Assembly: GCA_002914805.1 (NCBI GenBank)
Contig: JXTB01000424.1
Location: 219,475 to 283,474, forward strand
Origin: Parasponia andersonii
Taxonomy: Eukaryota; Streptophyta; Magnoliopsida; Rosales; Cannabaceae
Direction: 5' to 3'
DNA length: 64,000 nucleotides
Under the pieces are notes generated by a model. It saw only the letters and a list, made by a program, of their open reading frames with translations, was not told where the DNA came from and made no database searches. The translations under genes and the position numbers were made by a program. Below, in pieces: positions 48,990 through 61,084 of this stretch (within the stretch, counting starts at the first letter, position 1; each line of letters opens with the position of its first letter).

Positions 48990-49228
48990 TATGTAGGGCA
49001 CCAATCCAGTTTGTATTTTTTTTTACCTATACATAAGTATCATTTTGGCCAATGAAAATTTATTATGCATATCTTTTTATATTAAAAAGTAAGAGAGAAC
49101 AAGAATTAATGATGCACGCCTTTTCATATACCTCATTATAGCTATTGAGTCACCATTAGATGATTATTTAACGGCTAAAAAAAATACCTACACATAGGTG
49201 AAAAAAAACCCACTAGATTGGCAACTAT
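48990..49228 (-). mobile_element. MITE-like element, copy B, with terminal inverted repeats
   Basis: A non-coding element of about 235 bp whose ends form imperfect inverted repeats. The left end reads GGGCACCAATCCAGTTTGTA followed by a T-run and ACCTATACATA. The reverse complement of the right end reads GTTGCCAATCTAGTGGG followed by a T-run and CACCTATGTGTA. It aligns with copy A (3923-4140) in reverse orientation. It lies between the Helitron RPA-like and helicase ORFs. TA-rich flanks prevent a clear TSD call. Confidence 0.7.
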
Positions 49229-49367
49229 ATATGTGTGTATATATATATATATATGTATATAAATTGATATTAAGTTAATATTTTAATAGCTTTTGATTGA
49301 TAATGTAATTTTTATACTTATATAATATTGTGTAAAATTTCTTTATAAACTATGTTTTTGATATGAG

Positions 49368-51780
49368 TTACATATTTATTGATGGATCATTTATTAATAT
49401 ACATAATCCTTTAAGACTTGTTACTCGTGACAAAGCTACGCACAATTGTTCATGTGTAAAGATTTCATTATCTAAATAAATACCTACCTTATTTAATGAT
49501 TGTCCTTGAGTTTTATTTCTTGTCATTGTATAACAGGTTTTTATAGGAAATTGTCGTCTTTTTAAGGTGAATGGCCATTTGAATTCATTTACAATCTTTT
49601 CTATTGTTCGAATGTAAGCTTTTTCATTTTCAGTATTTGAATCTATAATTTGATGTTCTATAATTCTATTTGTTAGTTGTGTTATAATAAGTGTTATTTT
49701 GTTACATAATCTCGTTAATTGATTTAAATTTTGTAATAACATTATAGTAGTTCCGATTTTAAGATTTAATTCTTATGGTAATTTATTGCTAAAATTTAAA
49801 GCATGCAAAAATTCTTGCAGATATAAAAGATTAAGTTCATCAATATTTTCAGTTGAAGTTATTATTGTATCATAATAATAATAAGTTTTTGATTCATCAG
49901 GTATTAAAGATAATATATATTTATTTATATCATTAGCTGTTTGATTTTTTGGAGTTGTTATTGCTTTATGCCATATATAGTTAATATTTTCAAAGTTTTT
50001 TAAAAAGCATTATATATTAATTCTGAAATTTTTTCAACTGAATTGAATTCGTATTATATTATGTATTTCTCCAGTATTTAATTCAAGCTATATCTTTGTT
50101 TTCAAGGTCTTTTATTCCTTTTACAGTACCATTTCCAAACATTTTGAGAATTCTAAAGTTTCTTTTTTTTTTTCTTCTTCTGTAGTATTTAGATTTTTTT
50201 TAACCTCATATTTTCTGTTAAAGATAATAATTTAAAATATGGCCATAAAAAAGAATTACTTATGCTTGCATTTATTATATCATCTTTAGTTCCAGTAGGA
50301 ATAACTGGTAAAATTTGTCGAAAGTCACCGCCTAATATAATTGTCATTCTACTAAAAAGGTTGGGTAAACTTATTTTTCAGATATTGTAGTGTTTTGTTT
50401 AAGGCTTCGAAACAATATTTATCATTCATTGGTGCTTCGTCCTATAATATTAATTATATTTTTTTGATTAGTTTTGCTGTTTGAGTTTCTTTTTTGATGT
50501 GGCAAGTGAAAAATTTATTTGTTAGTAAATGTATTCGAACTCTTGAATATACAGTATTACCTTTAGGTAATAATATTGAGGCTATTCGAGATTATGCAAT
50601 CACTAAAATAATGTTGTTATTTCATCTAATTTTTGTAATAATTGTATTCTATAAATAAGTTTTTCCAATACCTCTATGTCCATAAATAAAGAATAAATTT
50701 TGTTTTTTACTATTTAATGATTCTATAATTTGGTTATAAATATAATATTGTTCATTATTCGAATTTCTTTCTAAAGTAATATTTTCTTCTTTTGATTTAT
50801 TAGTGTCGAAGTCTAATTCTTCTCACAAACGTTTATTGTTTTGATCATCAATTAATATTCCTATTGGTAAAGGTAGATTAAAATTTGTTAGAGTTGATGA
50901 ATTTAATCTTAGTTGTTTTTCTAATTCATATAATACATAATTATATAATTTGTTTCTGGAATTTGAAAGTCTAGATTAGTAAATACAGTTTTAATTATGT
51001 GTAAAATATCTTTTTTAATAAGTTTCCAATGATTTTAAAGTAATATTGTTTGATTATTTACATTACAAAATAATAAAATTATAGGAAATAATTGTCGTAA
51101 TTTATGTGATATTAACCAGAATGAGGCTTCTAATATTAATTCGTCTCATTCTTTATCATCTCCTAATAAACCTAATGCATTGCATTCTGCTTGATTTGTT
51201 GAATATATTATGCCATTAATAGTTCGTATACATTCAAAGCTTGTCGTAACTTTTTGATGGTTTGGTAATAATTTTAAATAATATAATTCTCCGAAACTTG
51301 GATGAACATAAAATATTCATCCAATTGAATTTCTGCATTTTCTAGGAGTCTAAATTTCGTCTTTAGTATTCCATACCCATTTGGTAGGAAATTCAATATA
51401 TGAAATTTTCTAGCTTATGTATTAATTTTGTTTGCTTCCATCCATGCTGTCAAAGTTACTTTTTATATTTTAGGTTGTCTAATTATATTATGAAGATGAT
51501 GATTCGAATGAAATTTTATATTTTGCATATATGATAAATGAATTGTTAAACTTTGTATTGCTGCATTTCTATGATTTATAAGATATTCATATAATCTCCA
51601 CGTAGCTTTATACGATGTTATATATCGAAAATTAATATAATTTTTTATTTTATCTATTTCTTTGTAAGTTATTGCCTAGATTATTCTTTATACATGTTGT
51701 CTTCTATTACTACTATTATTCTATTTAGGCCTTTTATTAAGTATTTAAATAAATATTTTATTAACATTGATTGTGAACAT
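49368..51780 (-). pseudogene. Helitron RepHel: PIF1-type helicase and end of Rep domain (decayed)
   Basis: From right to left on the minus strand the region gives, in order, the end of the Rep region (IKNYINFRYITSYKATWRL, WMEANK), the ECNALGLLGDDKE-type linker, and helicase blocks. These are FFIYGHRGIGKTYL (Walker A, about 50695-50650), LILxDEAPMND (Walker B, about 50450), GGDFRQILPVIPTGTKDD (about 50340-50290), ELNLKIGTTIMLLQNLNQ (about 49790-49715), and TRNKTQGQSLNKVGIYL with CVALSRVTSLKGL in the open frame 49742-49368. This is the plant Helitron SF1B helicase. The HUH rolling-circle nuclease motifs expected further upstream are not seen, because the coding sequence stops near 51780 against SIRE-like sequence. 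Many stops and frameshifts; inactive. Confidence 0.9.
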
Positions 51781-51785
51781 ACATG

Positions 51786-52390
51786 GGGATGCTCCCACCT
51801 TTGGTGATATCTATTTTGTTGTCTCTATTCTTATTGGAAGAAAGCTAGATTTATCATTCTTTGTTCTTCATGAGATGATCAATACTATAGAGAGTAGAAT
51901 ATCTTCTCCTCCTTATGGTTTCCTTCTCACTCGTATCTTCTAACACTTCAACATCCCGACCATTAATGAGATCAATTACAAGACTTTTAGTCTTATGGTC
52001 TTCCCTTTTATCAACAACGCATGGGTGGCCAAGACCAGACAGACATATGAGCAAGAGGTAGATACTCAACAAGAAGTGGGAGGTAGTAGAGCTGCTGAAG
52101 GCACTGAGGAGACTCATGCTTAGGAGGCTTCTGCTCCACAAGAAGGCGCTCTTGCTCAATCTTTCAACTTTGCTAAGGCCTTTAACAGTCTTTCTGAATG
52201 CCTCACCACCATCCAACTTGACATTCAGCATTTACATTACACTGAACTAGAACACTTCCAGATTATATCAGTTGATGTCAATTCTGTTCGGCAATAATAA
52301 GAACGTCAATTTCAGATTATCCAAGATCAGCAAGATGAAATGATGAAGATGATGCAGTTTTACTTTGGACGTTTCGCTCCTCCCTAGTTG
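51786..52390 (+). pseudogene. SIRE-like Copia extra ORF (plant transposon protein), decayed
   Basis: The plus strand reads HGDAPTFGDIYFVVSILIG, EMINTIESRISSPPYGFLLTRIF, a Glu/Gln-rich tract with EQEVDTQQEVGG, and a tail ending with QFYFGRFAPP and a stop near 52388. The PYGFLLTRIF block followed by an acidic tail is typical of the uncharacterised protein found near the 3' end of SIRE-type and other plant retroelements. Internal stops at about 51943, 52123 and 52296 disable it. It is cut on its left side at the Helitron boundary. Confidence 0.65.
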
Positions 52391-52857
52391 TCATTTTTTT
52401 TGGTTGTTGTTTGCTATTTTATACTCAGTGGATTCTAAGTTAATTCTTGTATGAACTCTCTACTTATTTTCTATGGTTGCTTGCATAAACTCCTTATCTG
52501 CTTTATAATGGATATTATGTTTGCTTTACTATTCTCTCTTGTGCATTATTATGATTATGTCAAAAGGGGGAGAATATATATGATTTATATCTTTTCTCAA
52601 TTGGTATCCATGAGCTTTTAATGCAATTCAATTTTTAATTAATAAATGTTATAAGCTAGAATATTTCAATTAATTTATATGAGCTACGTATTCAAAATAT
52701 GCACTTTTTACAAGTTTAAGGGGGAGTTTTTCTCTCTAAAATTAGGCATATTTTGAGGGGGAGCTTTACAAGTCGGTAAGAATGCTTATCCCTACTTACT
52801 TTTTAATCCCAACTTTCTTTTAAATCAAATGTTTGTTATCATAAAAAAAGGGGAGAT
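52391..52857 (+). promoter_or_regulatory. Pre-LTR spacer with several polypurine tracts
   Basis: AAAAGGGGGAGAA (about 52562), AAGGGGGAG (about 52721), AGGGGGAGC (about 52757) and AAAAAAAGGGGAGAT (about 52844-52857) precede the LTR start. Several GGGGGA tracts before the 3' LTR are typical of SIRE-like Copia elements. The last one is the best polypurine tract. Confidence 0.75.
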
Positions 52858-54140
52858 TGTTGAGCCATGCTTTGTATCATCAATTCTACTCTCATATTTT
52901 GAAGTTAACAAACATATGATTAAGAACTAATAATCTACTTGAGTCTATAGTAAGTTAAATTGAAAGAATCACAAGACATTCAAGATGGATTATAAAAAAG
53001 AGCTTGAAGATAAAAATCAAGAATACAAGACTTAGATCAATAAAGGTTTCACACTTAGTTCTTGTACTTGAATATTTGTCTATACATTATATGATCTTTA
53101 ATGGATCAAATTTTTCATAACATTGGAAATTTTCAAAGCAAAACTGTCAAATCTATTTATTTCTAATTAAATATAAACTTTATTTTATACAATCTTTCAA
53201 ATTGATTTATGAATTTTCTATAGTCTCTATATTACATATTAAATCAATTTGTAAAGTCACTTCTTGGAAACGATTGAAAAAGCCTTGAAATAAAATTAAA
53301 AATATACTTTTTGGTAGAATCGGTAGATCGGCAGTGAGAATCGGTCTACCGATTCCTTTGTTTTCGATTTTCAATGACTTTTTAAAATCCGACCATTAGA
53401 ACCACACTTTCAACGGTTAGTATTTTTGGTCTACCAAAAGTGAACTTTCAGTCTGCCAAAAATGACAAATTCTCTGTCAAACAGTCTAAAATGACTAGTT
53501 TTCATTGTAGTCTATAAATAGAAGCTTTTCTAACACTTGAAATAATTTTTGAACATTCTTACATTGCTTTATACATACTTTCAAATTCACTTTTTCACAA
53601 AAGTCAATTGAGCCAGACTAGATCATATCTTGTGTTTTCACTTATTCTCTCTAGGCTTACCTTGTATCAATTCTTTTCTTGTGAGAGATTGTAGTTGACT
53701 GTATGAACAAACAAAAATCAAATTGTATTTGTGAGGTGAGGTTGACACCAGATTCATAAAACCCCCGGTTTAGGTGAGATTGGCACCGGAGTCTAAACAA
53801 TTCATGTTAGGCGTCACAGAGCCGGATTCAAAGCCATTGTAAACGCGTGAGTGTGCCTAAGAATAAAGCACTTGTTGTGTAAAAAGGACGGTCGAACCCA
53901 TTCTCTTGATCCGATAGTGGATAGCTCAAAAGCAGGTTGCCAAGTGCCAGAGACGTAAACAAACCATCGTGTTTGTTGAACCTTATAAAAATAGTGTTTG
54001 CATTTCTCTATCTTATCTTCTTAAATTTATTTATCTTGAGATTATGCATGCAATTTATCTATTTTTACTTGTTGTAGTTATTACTTGCTAAATCCACTTG
54101 TCTTCTAAGAATAGTTCGCAAAAGGTTTTAAAACCCAAAT
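52858..54140 (+). repeat. 3' LTR of a SIRE-like Copia
   Basis: It begins TGTTGAGCCATGC right after the polypurine tract. It holds a promoter-like TATAAATAGAAGC near 53513 and a block with CACCGGAGTC and GTGTAAAAAGGACGG. It ends near AAAAGGTTTTAAAACCC at about 54136. No matching 5' LTR or pol lies in the window, so only the 3' end of the element is left. The right end is uncertain by some tens of bases. Confidence 0.75.
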
Positions 54141-54144
54141 CATC

Positions 54145-56748
54145 CCCATCTTTGGTTAGCTAACCTTGGACTTATTGTTTTGAAAATCCTTCTACGAATC
54201 TTCGATAATAGCTTGATAATCTCAAAAAGCTCCTTACTTCTATCACATTTTTGGGTTTTCACCAATTGTTAATCGCCTCTATTTTTGAGAGGTCTACCAA
54301 CACACCTTCGCTTGAGATGACATATCCTAGGAACTAGACTTGGTTAAACCAAAATTCGCACTTGGAGAATTTTTCATAGGGTTGATGTTCCATTAAAATC
54401 TGCAATGCGAGTCTCAGATATTGTTCATGTTCTTCTTAAGACATTGAATAAATCACGATATCGCCAATGAAGACTAAGACAAACTTGTCCATGTATTCCT
54501 TGAATACTCGATTCATTAGATCTATGAATGCTGCAGGGGCTTTGGTTAGCCCGAAAGACACCACGAAGAACTCATAATATCCATATTGAGTTCGAAAAGC
54601 AGACTTTGAAACATCACTTTCTTTAATTCTCAATTTATGGTAGCTAGATCGCATATCAATCTTTGAGAAAATTGCAGCTCCCTTTAATTGATCGAACAAG
54701 TTGTCTATCCTTGGCAATGAATATTTGTATTTTATAGTGACATTGTTTAGTTTCCTATAGTCGAGGCATGTTCTGAGTGCACCGTCTTTTTTCTTTACGA
54801 ATAGCATTGGTGCACCCCATGGTGAGTAGCTTGATCTGATGAAACCTTTGTCTAACAACTCTTGCAATTAAGTCTGTAGCTCCTTCTACTCAAGCGAAGT
54901 AATTCTGTATGGTACTTTAGACATAGGGGCAGTACCCAGCAGTAATTCAATTTCGAAGGAAATTTCTCACTCCGGTGGTAGTCCTAAAATACATTGACGC
55001 ACTCCTTGACGACTTTTACATCCTCTAGTATCTTTTTTTCTTCTTTACTCTTATCTAGGATATTAGCTAAATATCCCAGAAACCCATTATTTAACATTCT
55101 TGTTGTTTGTATTGTCGAGATCAACATCTAAGGTTGCTTCATTGAATCTCTGTTATAAGTGAACTTTTCTGCTCCTGGAGTCTTGAACGTGACTTTACGA
55201 CTTCGACATTTAATATTAGCATTATATCTACCTAAAAAGTCCATCCCTAGAATGACATCATAATCCATCATTTCTAGGATGACTAGGTCAGCATAGAGTT
55301 CTCTAGTGGCTATAATTATCGGAACGTGCCTAATCTAATGGCTTGCAGTCAAGGTTGCTCGTGAGGGTGGAGTTATGTTAAGAGTTTTAGTCATTTTATC
55401 ACTACTCTAAGCTATCTTTTTTGCAAATATAAGTGATACAAAACAATTTGTTGCACCAAAATCAAATAAGACATATGCATTTTGAGTGGCAATAGATAGC
55501 TAACCTGTGACCACATTAGAATTTCTCGCCTTCGTATCGTCCTTAGTGATAGCGTACACTTGTGCATTAGTCTTTAGAACTTCTAATCTTCCTTAACTAA
55601 TCTGAGGTCCCTTAAGTTTAATCTACATGCTATAGAAATTCTTGGCATAGTCGCCCTCCTTGCCACAAATATAACATATGTTCGAGCTAAAATGACACTC
55701 TTCAAAGTGTTTCCTCCCACACTTGGAACACAGGGAAAAATCAAGCTTGGCCTTCTTTTGTGGATTATGCTCTCCTTTCTAGTTTTTCTGATCATAAAAA
55801 TTATTCTTCCTCTTCTTTCTATTATAATTGTTGTTGCTGCTCTGGTTTTTATTCTAGCTAGATTTGGCCCATATCCTCTTTGTTTGTTATTTTGATTTGG
55901 TTTAGCTTGTTCAAGTTAGTTCTTCTTTGCTTTGAAAATCTCTGTCGTTCTTCCTTGGCTTGAGCAATGCGATACTCTATTCTAGGAGCCCTTTCGACAC
56001 ATTCTAGCACTGTAGTTGGTGGGTTGTTGCCATTATCAATGACAAATACCAATTCAAGGTGAAACATTTCTAGCATCCTTCTTACTCGTTCCTCTTCAGT
56101 AGGAACTAAATAAGGACACGCCTGTGCCAGCTGGTCAAACTTTCATACAGCCTCAGTGAATATCATAGTCCCTTGCTTGATATTAATAAATTCATTTTGC
56201 TATGGCCATACAATTGTAGCATTTCTGGTTGAATTCGTTGATGAAGTCATTCCACAACATCTTCCTGACATTTCTTCTCAATTTGACTGTCTCCCACCAA
56301 TATCTTGTGTTTTTCTTTAAAACTTCTTCTTCAAAACATAGGAGACACATAATACTTTCTCCTGATCATTAAGGTTCATAAAGTCCAGAATATTTTGAAT
56401 TGATGACAACTATTCTTCGGCCACCAAAGGATCTATAGATCCTTCAAACTTAACTAGATGTATCTTTTTGAAGCATTCGTATAGTGGTTTTTCGTGAACC
56501 ACTCATTGATCAAGTACAACAGGTTCTGGTTGTAATAACTGATCTCTCTCTTGAGGCTACAGTTCTTTAGTGTCCATTTGAGGTTCAACGTTTGCATTAT
56601 GTTGCTATCTTAGTTGCACACGGAGGTTTCTCATCTCCTCTTCTTGTGCTTGAAGTCGTTATTGCAAGTTAGCTATGAGGTTACTTTAGTTAGGTACTTC
56701 AGTAGCATTGACTGAATTAACTCTTGATCTTCCTCTTCCTCTAGCCAT
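54145..56748 (-). pseudogene. Gypsy-2 gag-protease-RT (3' truncated, dead catalytic sites)
   Basis: The minus strand opens at an ATG at 56748 (MARGRGRSRVNSV). It then gives a gag core, a Lys/Arg-rich region (AQAKEERQRF), two zinc-knuckle remnants (CSKCGRKHFEEC and CYICGKEGD, near 55740-55650), a protease (VLFDFGATNCFVS, near 55470; VILGMDFLGRY, near 55240) and RT (54867-54436 and on to EVRSFLRLSSYYRRF, about 54210). The protease D-T-G is D-F-G and the RT F-x-D-D is VFIGDIV, so both active sites are mutated. It ends at about 54145, where the SIRE-like LTR begins; RNase H and integrase are missing. Confidence 0.88.
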
Positions 56749-57842
56749 TCTGTGTTAATAGATTCCTATTCATTAACCCAGGATATAACTTATTATTAAT
56801 TACTAAATCTTAACTATTTATGTAAAGGAAAATTATAACACATCACATCTCTTATTGATGAATTTATTCATAGGTTACAAGATCATAGAAACATAGTTTA
56901 GATATTAAAAGGCTTAAACTATAATTAACTTTACTAATTTCCTATTCTCCTATATTATCGTCAGAGGGTTCACGCGGGTCTTTCTCTGGGTCCTCCTCTA
57001 AATTATCCTCAGAGTCTTCCTAATTATTATTGTTGCGTCCTAAACCTATGGGCATAGTTCTCTCTATATCCAATTGTGGTTATACCCTCCTCTATAAAAA
57101 TTTTAGCTATGAAGACGACCATTGCCATAAGAGTTCTAGTGTGGAAGTCTGGATATGATTGAGGAAGTGGAGTCATTATCGAGTGTGACAACCTCCATGC
57201 ATATACTACATTCAAAACCCATGATAGTATAGTAAAAGGACTATGATCCAATATTTCACAAGTAAAACGCATATTATACTCTTTTGTTCCCTCGTTGAAT
57301 TAATGTGTCTAAGTACTTATTTCCTCTAAGAAGGCTATGTCTCCTTCCGACAGTCTCCATCATCGAGAGGAGGAAAAAGTTTCTCATATCGGTTGTTGGG
57401 ATGTATCCATTAATAAGTTCTAAATCAGATTGCGGAGTTCGATTTCCTCAAAATATATCATGATTAGACGATAGAACTCCTTCTAACTCATACTAATTGG
57501 GGAATGCCCCGATACTTGCCACCAAGCTCGAGCATTCGTACTCACGAATGCAACATTCCCGTAATATTTGCTTTGTTTCATGAAGTCAGTCTCCCAATGC
57601 TCCAGGTTTAGGTTCTCTATTGTAATATGACGGTTGTTCTTCCCTAAAGGTAACCACTATTGCGGCTCTATAAAATTCGACTTGACCAATCTCTTGGTCC
57701 ATCGGGACATCGTTCATCGAGGTATCCATTTACTCCTCAACACATACTTATGGTTAACTAGCATACTAAAATGAAATTTCTACTTACTTGTGTTGACTGA
57801 ATCGTTGCAAAATGAAGCGAGAGAGGATGGTAGGATACCTAC
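56749..57842 (-). other. Gypsy-2 leader between primer-binding site and gag
   Basis: About 1.1 kb without a recognised domain. One minus-strand open frame (57272-57027) has no known motif. Its less AT-rich base composition than the flanks and its position suggest an untranslated leader or a decayed extra ORF. Confidence 0.5.
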
Positions 57843-57854
57843 TTTGATACCAAC
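57843..57854 (-). promoter_or_regulatory. Gypsy-2 primer-binding site
   Basis: On the minus strand TTGGTATCAAAG matches TGGTATCAGAGC closely and lies directly left of the LTR end (CGGGATGTTATA on the minus strand). Confidence 0.75.
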
Positions 57855-58300
57855 TATAACATCCCGATTTTTTTTTAGACCGACATCTACATGTGTTCTT
57901 AACTTATTTTATTTTTTTAAAAGTCCCAAACTTGGAATATAAAAATTCATGAAATTTTTTTTTATATATATAGTCATCTCAAGGTAGTTAATCAATTAAG
58001 CTAAATGTCATATTTAGAAATTTAGACAAACCATTGAAGGATTTTTTTTTTGTGAGATTTAAATAATGCGTAAATAAAAAGGCTTCCAGGAAAGGAAGGG
58101 GTCACATGCGGCCCTCTTAAATCCCAAACTCTTTTTAGATAGGTTTAAGTCTTTTTGACAAAGTCTATTTAGTCTTATATTTATTCAAATCAAAATAATA
58201 GATACTACAACAAAACAACATATTTATTTCAAAATCTTTAATTGTTGAAAATATGCTCCAAAATAATATATGTATGGTATTTTATTAAGGGATATTTGAA
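57855..58300 (-). repeat. Gypsy-2 5' LTR, 3' end portion
   Basis: Its reverse complement aligns with the end of the plus-oriented LTR at 61860-62182. Shared blocks include TGTCAAAAAGAC-TAAAC, TTGGGA-TTAAG, a CATGT or TATGT block with a C-run, and CGCATTATTTAAATC. It sits next to the Gypsy-2 primer-binding site, as a minus-oriented 5' LTR should. The other end of this LTR could not be located. Confidence 0.65.
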
Positions 58301-61084
58301 TAAAATTAGTCATTATATTTTAAAAAATGATTACTTAATCATAGAAGCATAATAAACCTTAAAATTAAGATTTCATATTAAAATATATCGTCTCGATATT
58401 AACTTAAGGAAACTGTCACCCCCTAAAAATCTTTAGACTTGCAATATTAGTAGAATTATTATATACTTAGTATTGAATTTTATTAATTTTTCATTCACAA
58501 ATACTTTAAATTATGTGCATAGTATTAATTTAAAATTAAATTTTATTACGTGAGAAAACCATAGTCAATCCTCATTTTAACTTAGAATTTCTAAGTTAAT
58601 TTTCCTTAATAATAAATTGATTTTACAATAATTATATTATGTACATCAATATAATCTAATTAAAAATGTGACATGTTTATATCATATTAAAATTGTTACA
58701 TTTTATAATATAAAGTTAATGGTTGCACCAAAATAGTACCATGCCATAATTTGAATGGCTAGGATTTAAGTATATAAAGAGTTAAGTAGATACATCAATC
58801 TAAGGGTGGAAAATAAGTTATAGAAAAAGATGAAAAGTAGCAAGGTTTTGCCTTAGGAAGGTAATAACTTTAAATGAGTAGAATAGAAAAGGAAAGGGAT
58901 AAAGTGAATGGGTAATTCAAAAGGTAGGAAAAAAGAAAAATCATAATGGAAATGTTCTTTAGAAATTAGTGGCCATAATTCAAACTGGAAGAAATAAACA
59001 AAACTAATTAGTAACTTTTGTCTCCAAAATAATTCAAAAGCTATAAAAAAGATTAATATAGTGGAGACTCTTTTTGGGAGCTAGTGGTATTGAATTCCAA
59101 ATTATTGAAAAAGAAGAAATATTAGAGACAAAAGTAGTGGATAAGTAAAAAAATAAATAAATAATAAAAGGTAAGGTAATGGAGTAGGAAAAGAAGATAT
59201 TTTGACAAATTGATAATAATGATGCTTGGATTATTTAATGGAATGTGAAAGTATGTATTATTGGATACCTTCCATGTACGGCCTATAAATAAATCATTCA
59301 TTTGGCAATTCAAATCCATGCTTAATCTTTCAAATTACTTAGCCAAAATTGACTTCATATTTCCAATTATTCCTTCTCAAAAAAAAAAAACTCTTTCTAC
59401 CTCACTTTCTTCCAAATCCACAAGAGGTACAATATTTTACCCATCAACTCTAGAAATTTAGAATTATAATCAAGAGAAAAGAGTACTTAATTTTGTGGTG
59501 GAGACGTAAGAAAGAAGATCCAAACTTGGAAGGTATTTATTCCCTAACCTTGCTTGTTATGTGTTTAAATAGATTATATTAAAGAATAAATAGGTAATAA
59601 CATATTTGACCTACTTTAGATATTATATAATTTATATTACATTGAGACTTCTTTTGTTGATTTCTTAAGCTTCTAAATATGAATACTTCATAATAATAAT
59701 AATAATAGTAAAATCAAAATGACTAAACACAAAAAGTGGAAGATTTTTTTTAATGTAAGACCCTAAATAAAATATGCGTGAAAATGAACCAAACTTAATG
59801 ATTTAGACTTAGATTCTTAAGAACAGATTCTTATCCATTAGAAATTCTTTCAAAAAATTAAAGATGTTTGCTCAAGAGTTGGAATGACTAAAATGCAAAA
59901 TTTTTGAGTATTTGGGTCAAAAGTGTAATTTTGACAAAAGATAGGTCAAATATGTGAAAAAGTTATTTTAAGCAATTTTAAGACTATTTTAAATTGTAAA
60001 AGTAAATAAAGGAAGAATCTTTAACAAAAGAAAAAAAAGAATAATAAGATATAACTCAATATTTACCATTAGAAGACATAAATGTTAGAAATCTTAAGCT
60101 TTTGGGTAAAAATGTAAATTATAAAACTTGAAATATTGGGTTGGAAATTTGGTATAAGAATAAATAAAAAATATATATGTATTTAGATCTCTAATTGGGA
60201 TAAGAAAAGATTTAATTAAATTTAAGACATGAAATCAATTATAGGAAATAAGTAAGGTATGCCTCTAATTATATTTTGCCCAAGTTTAATGATAGGCCTA
60301 AAAAGCGCGATTAATATTAAATAATATTTAGTCCAAGTATGATTTTAGATAATAAATTTATATACCCCTCAGTATAGTTCACTCAATTATTATATTATGA
60401 CCCTTAATTACAAATAAAGAAACTAATCAAGAATAATTCAAAGTATTTGATAAAAAGAAATATAATTAAGGAAACTCAATTGATTTAGGATGATATTAAT
60501 CAAATCAACAACCAAATTATTGATAGTTTAAAAAGATCACTATGATCAAGTTTAAGGAGAATCAAATCTTATCTATCTAAGTGAAAGTATAAATTAGTCA
60601 ATGAATATAGAGTGACATTGTTTCTCAAATGTGAAGTTTTATGCTGGATCAAGACTGATTCTTAAATATTTTATGCCCACTAAGTAAGTAGAAGTAAAAA
60701 AATAATATAATAAATAACTAATAAAAAAAGTATAAGGCCAATTTAAATTTTCTCTAACAAATAGAGTATGTATACGTCATGGTAAACTTCGATCTAGACG
60801 TACGTAATTAACGAGTGGAACTAGGACAATCATACTACGAGGTAAGTACAATTTCACCTATGGTATGGATGGTTGAAAATGTTTCATGTTTACCGTATGA
60901 TATGTTTGAATTAATTTCATGTATTAACTTGTCTTTATATTATTATTATATGACCTATGTACAATATATGCTTATAAAGATACTTTTCCTATGCTATAAA
61001 AAAAAATGATGTATGTTTACTTTACAATGTTATCATACTTTAACATAATTTAATAAAGGAAATGTTGCGATAGTTAAATATAAG
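58301..61084 (+). other. AT-rich LTR body, no gene
   Basis: No coding sequence is recognised. A good TATA box, CTATAAATAAATC, lies at 59282-59294 on the plus strand and probably belongs to the U3 promoter of the plus-oriented LTR that ends at 62182. The boundary between the two opposed LTRs lies somewhere in this stretch. Confidence 0.45.
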
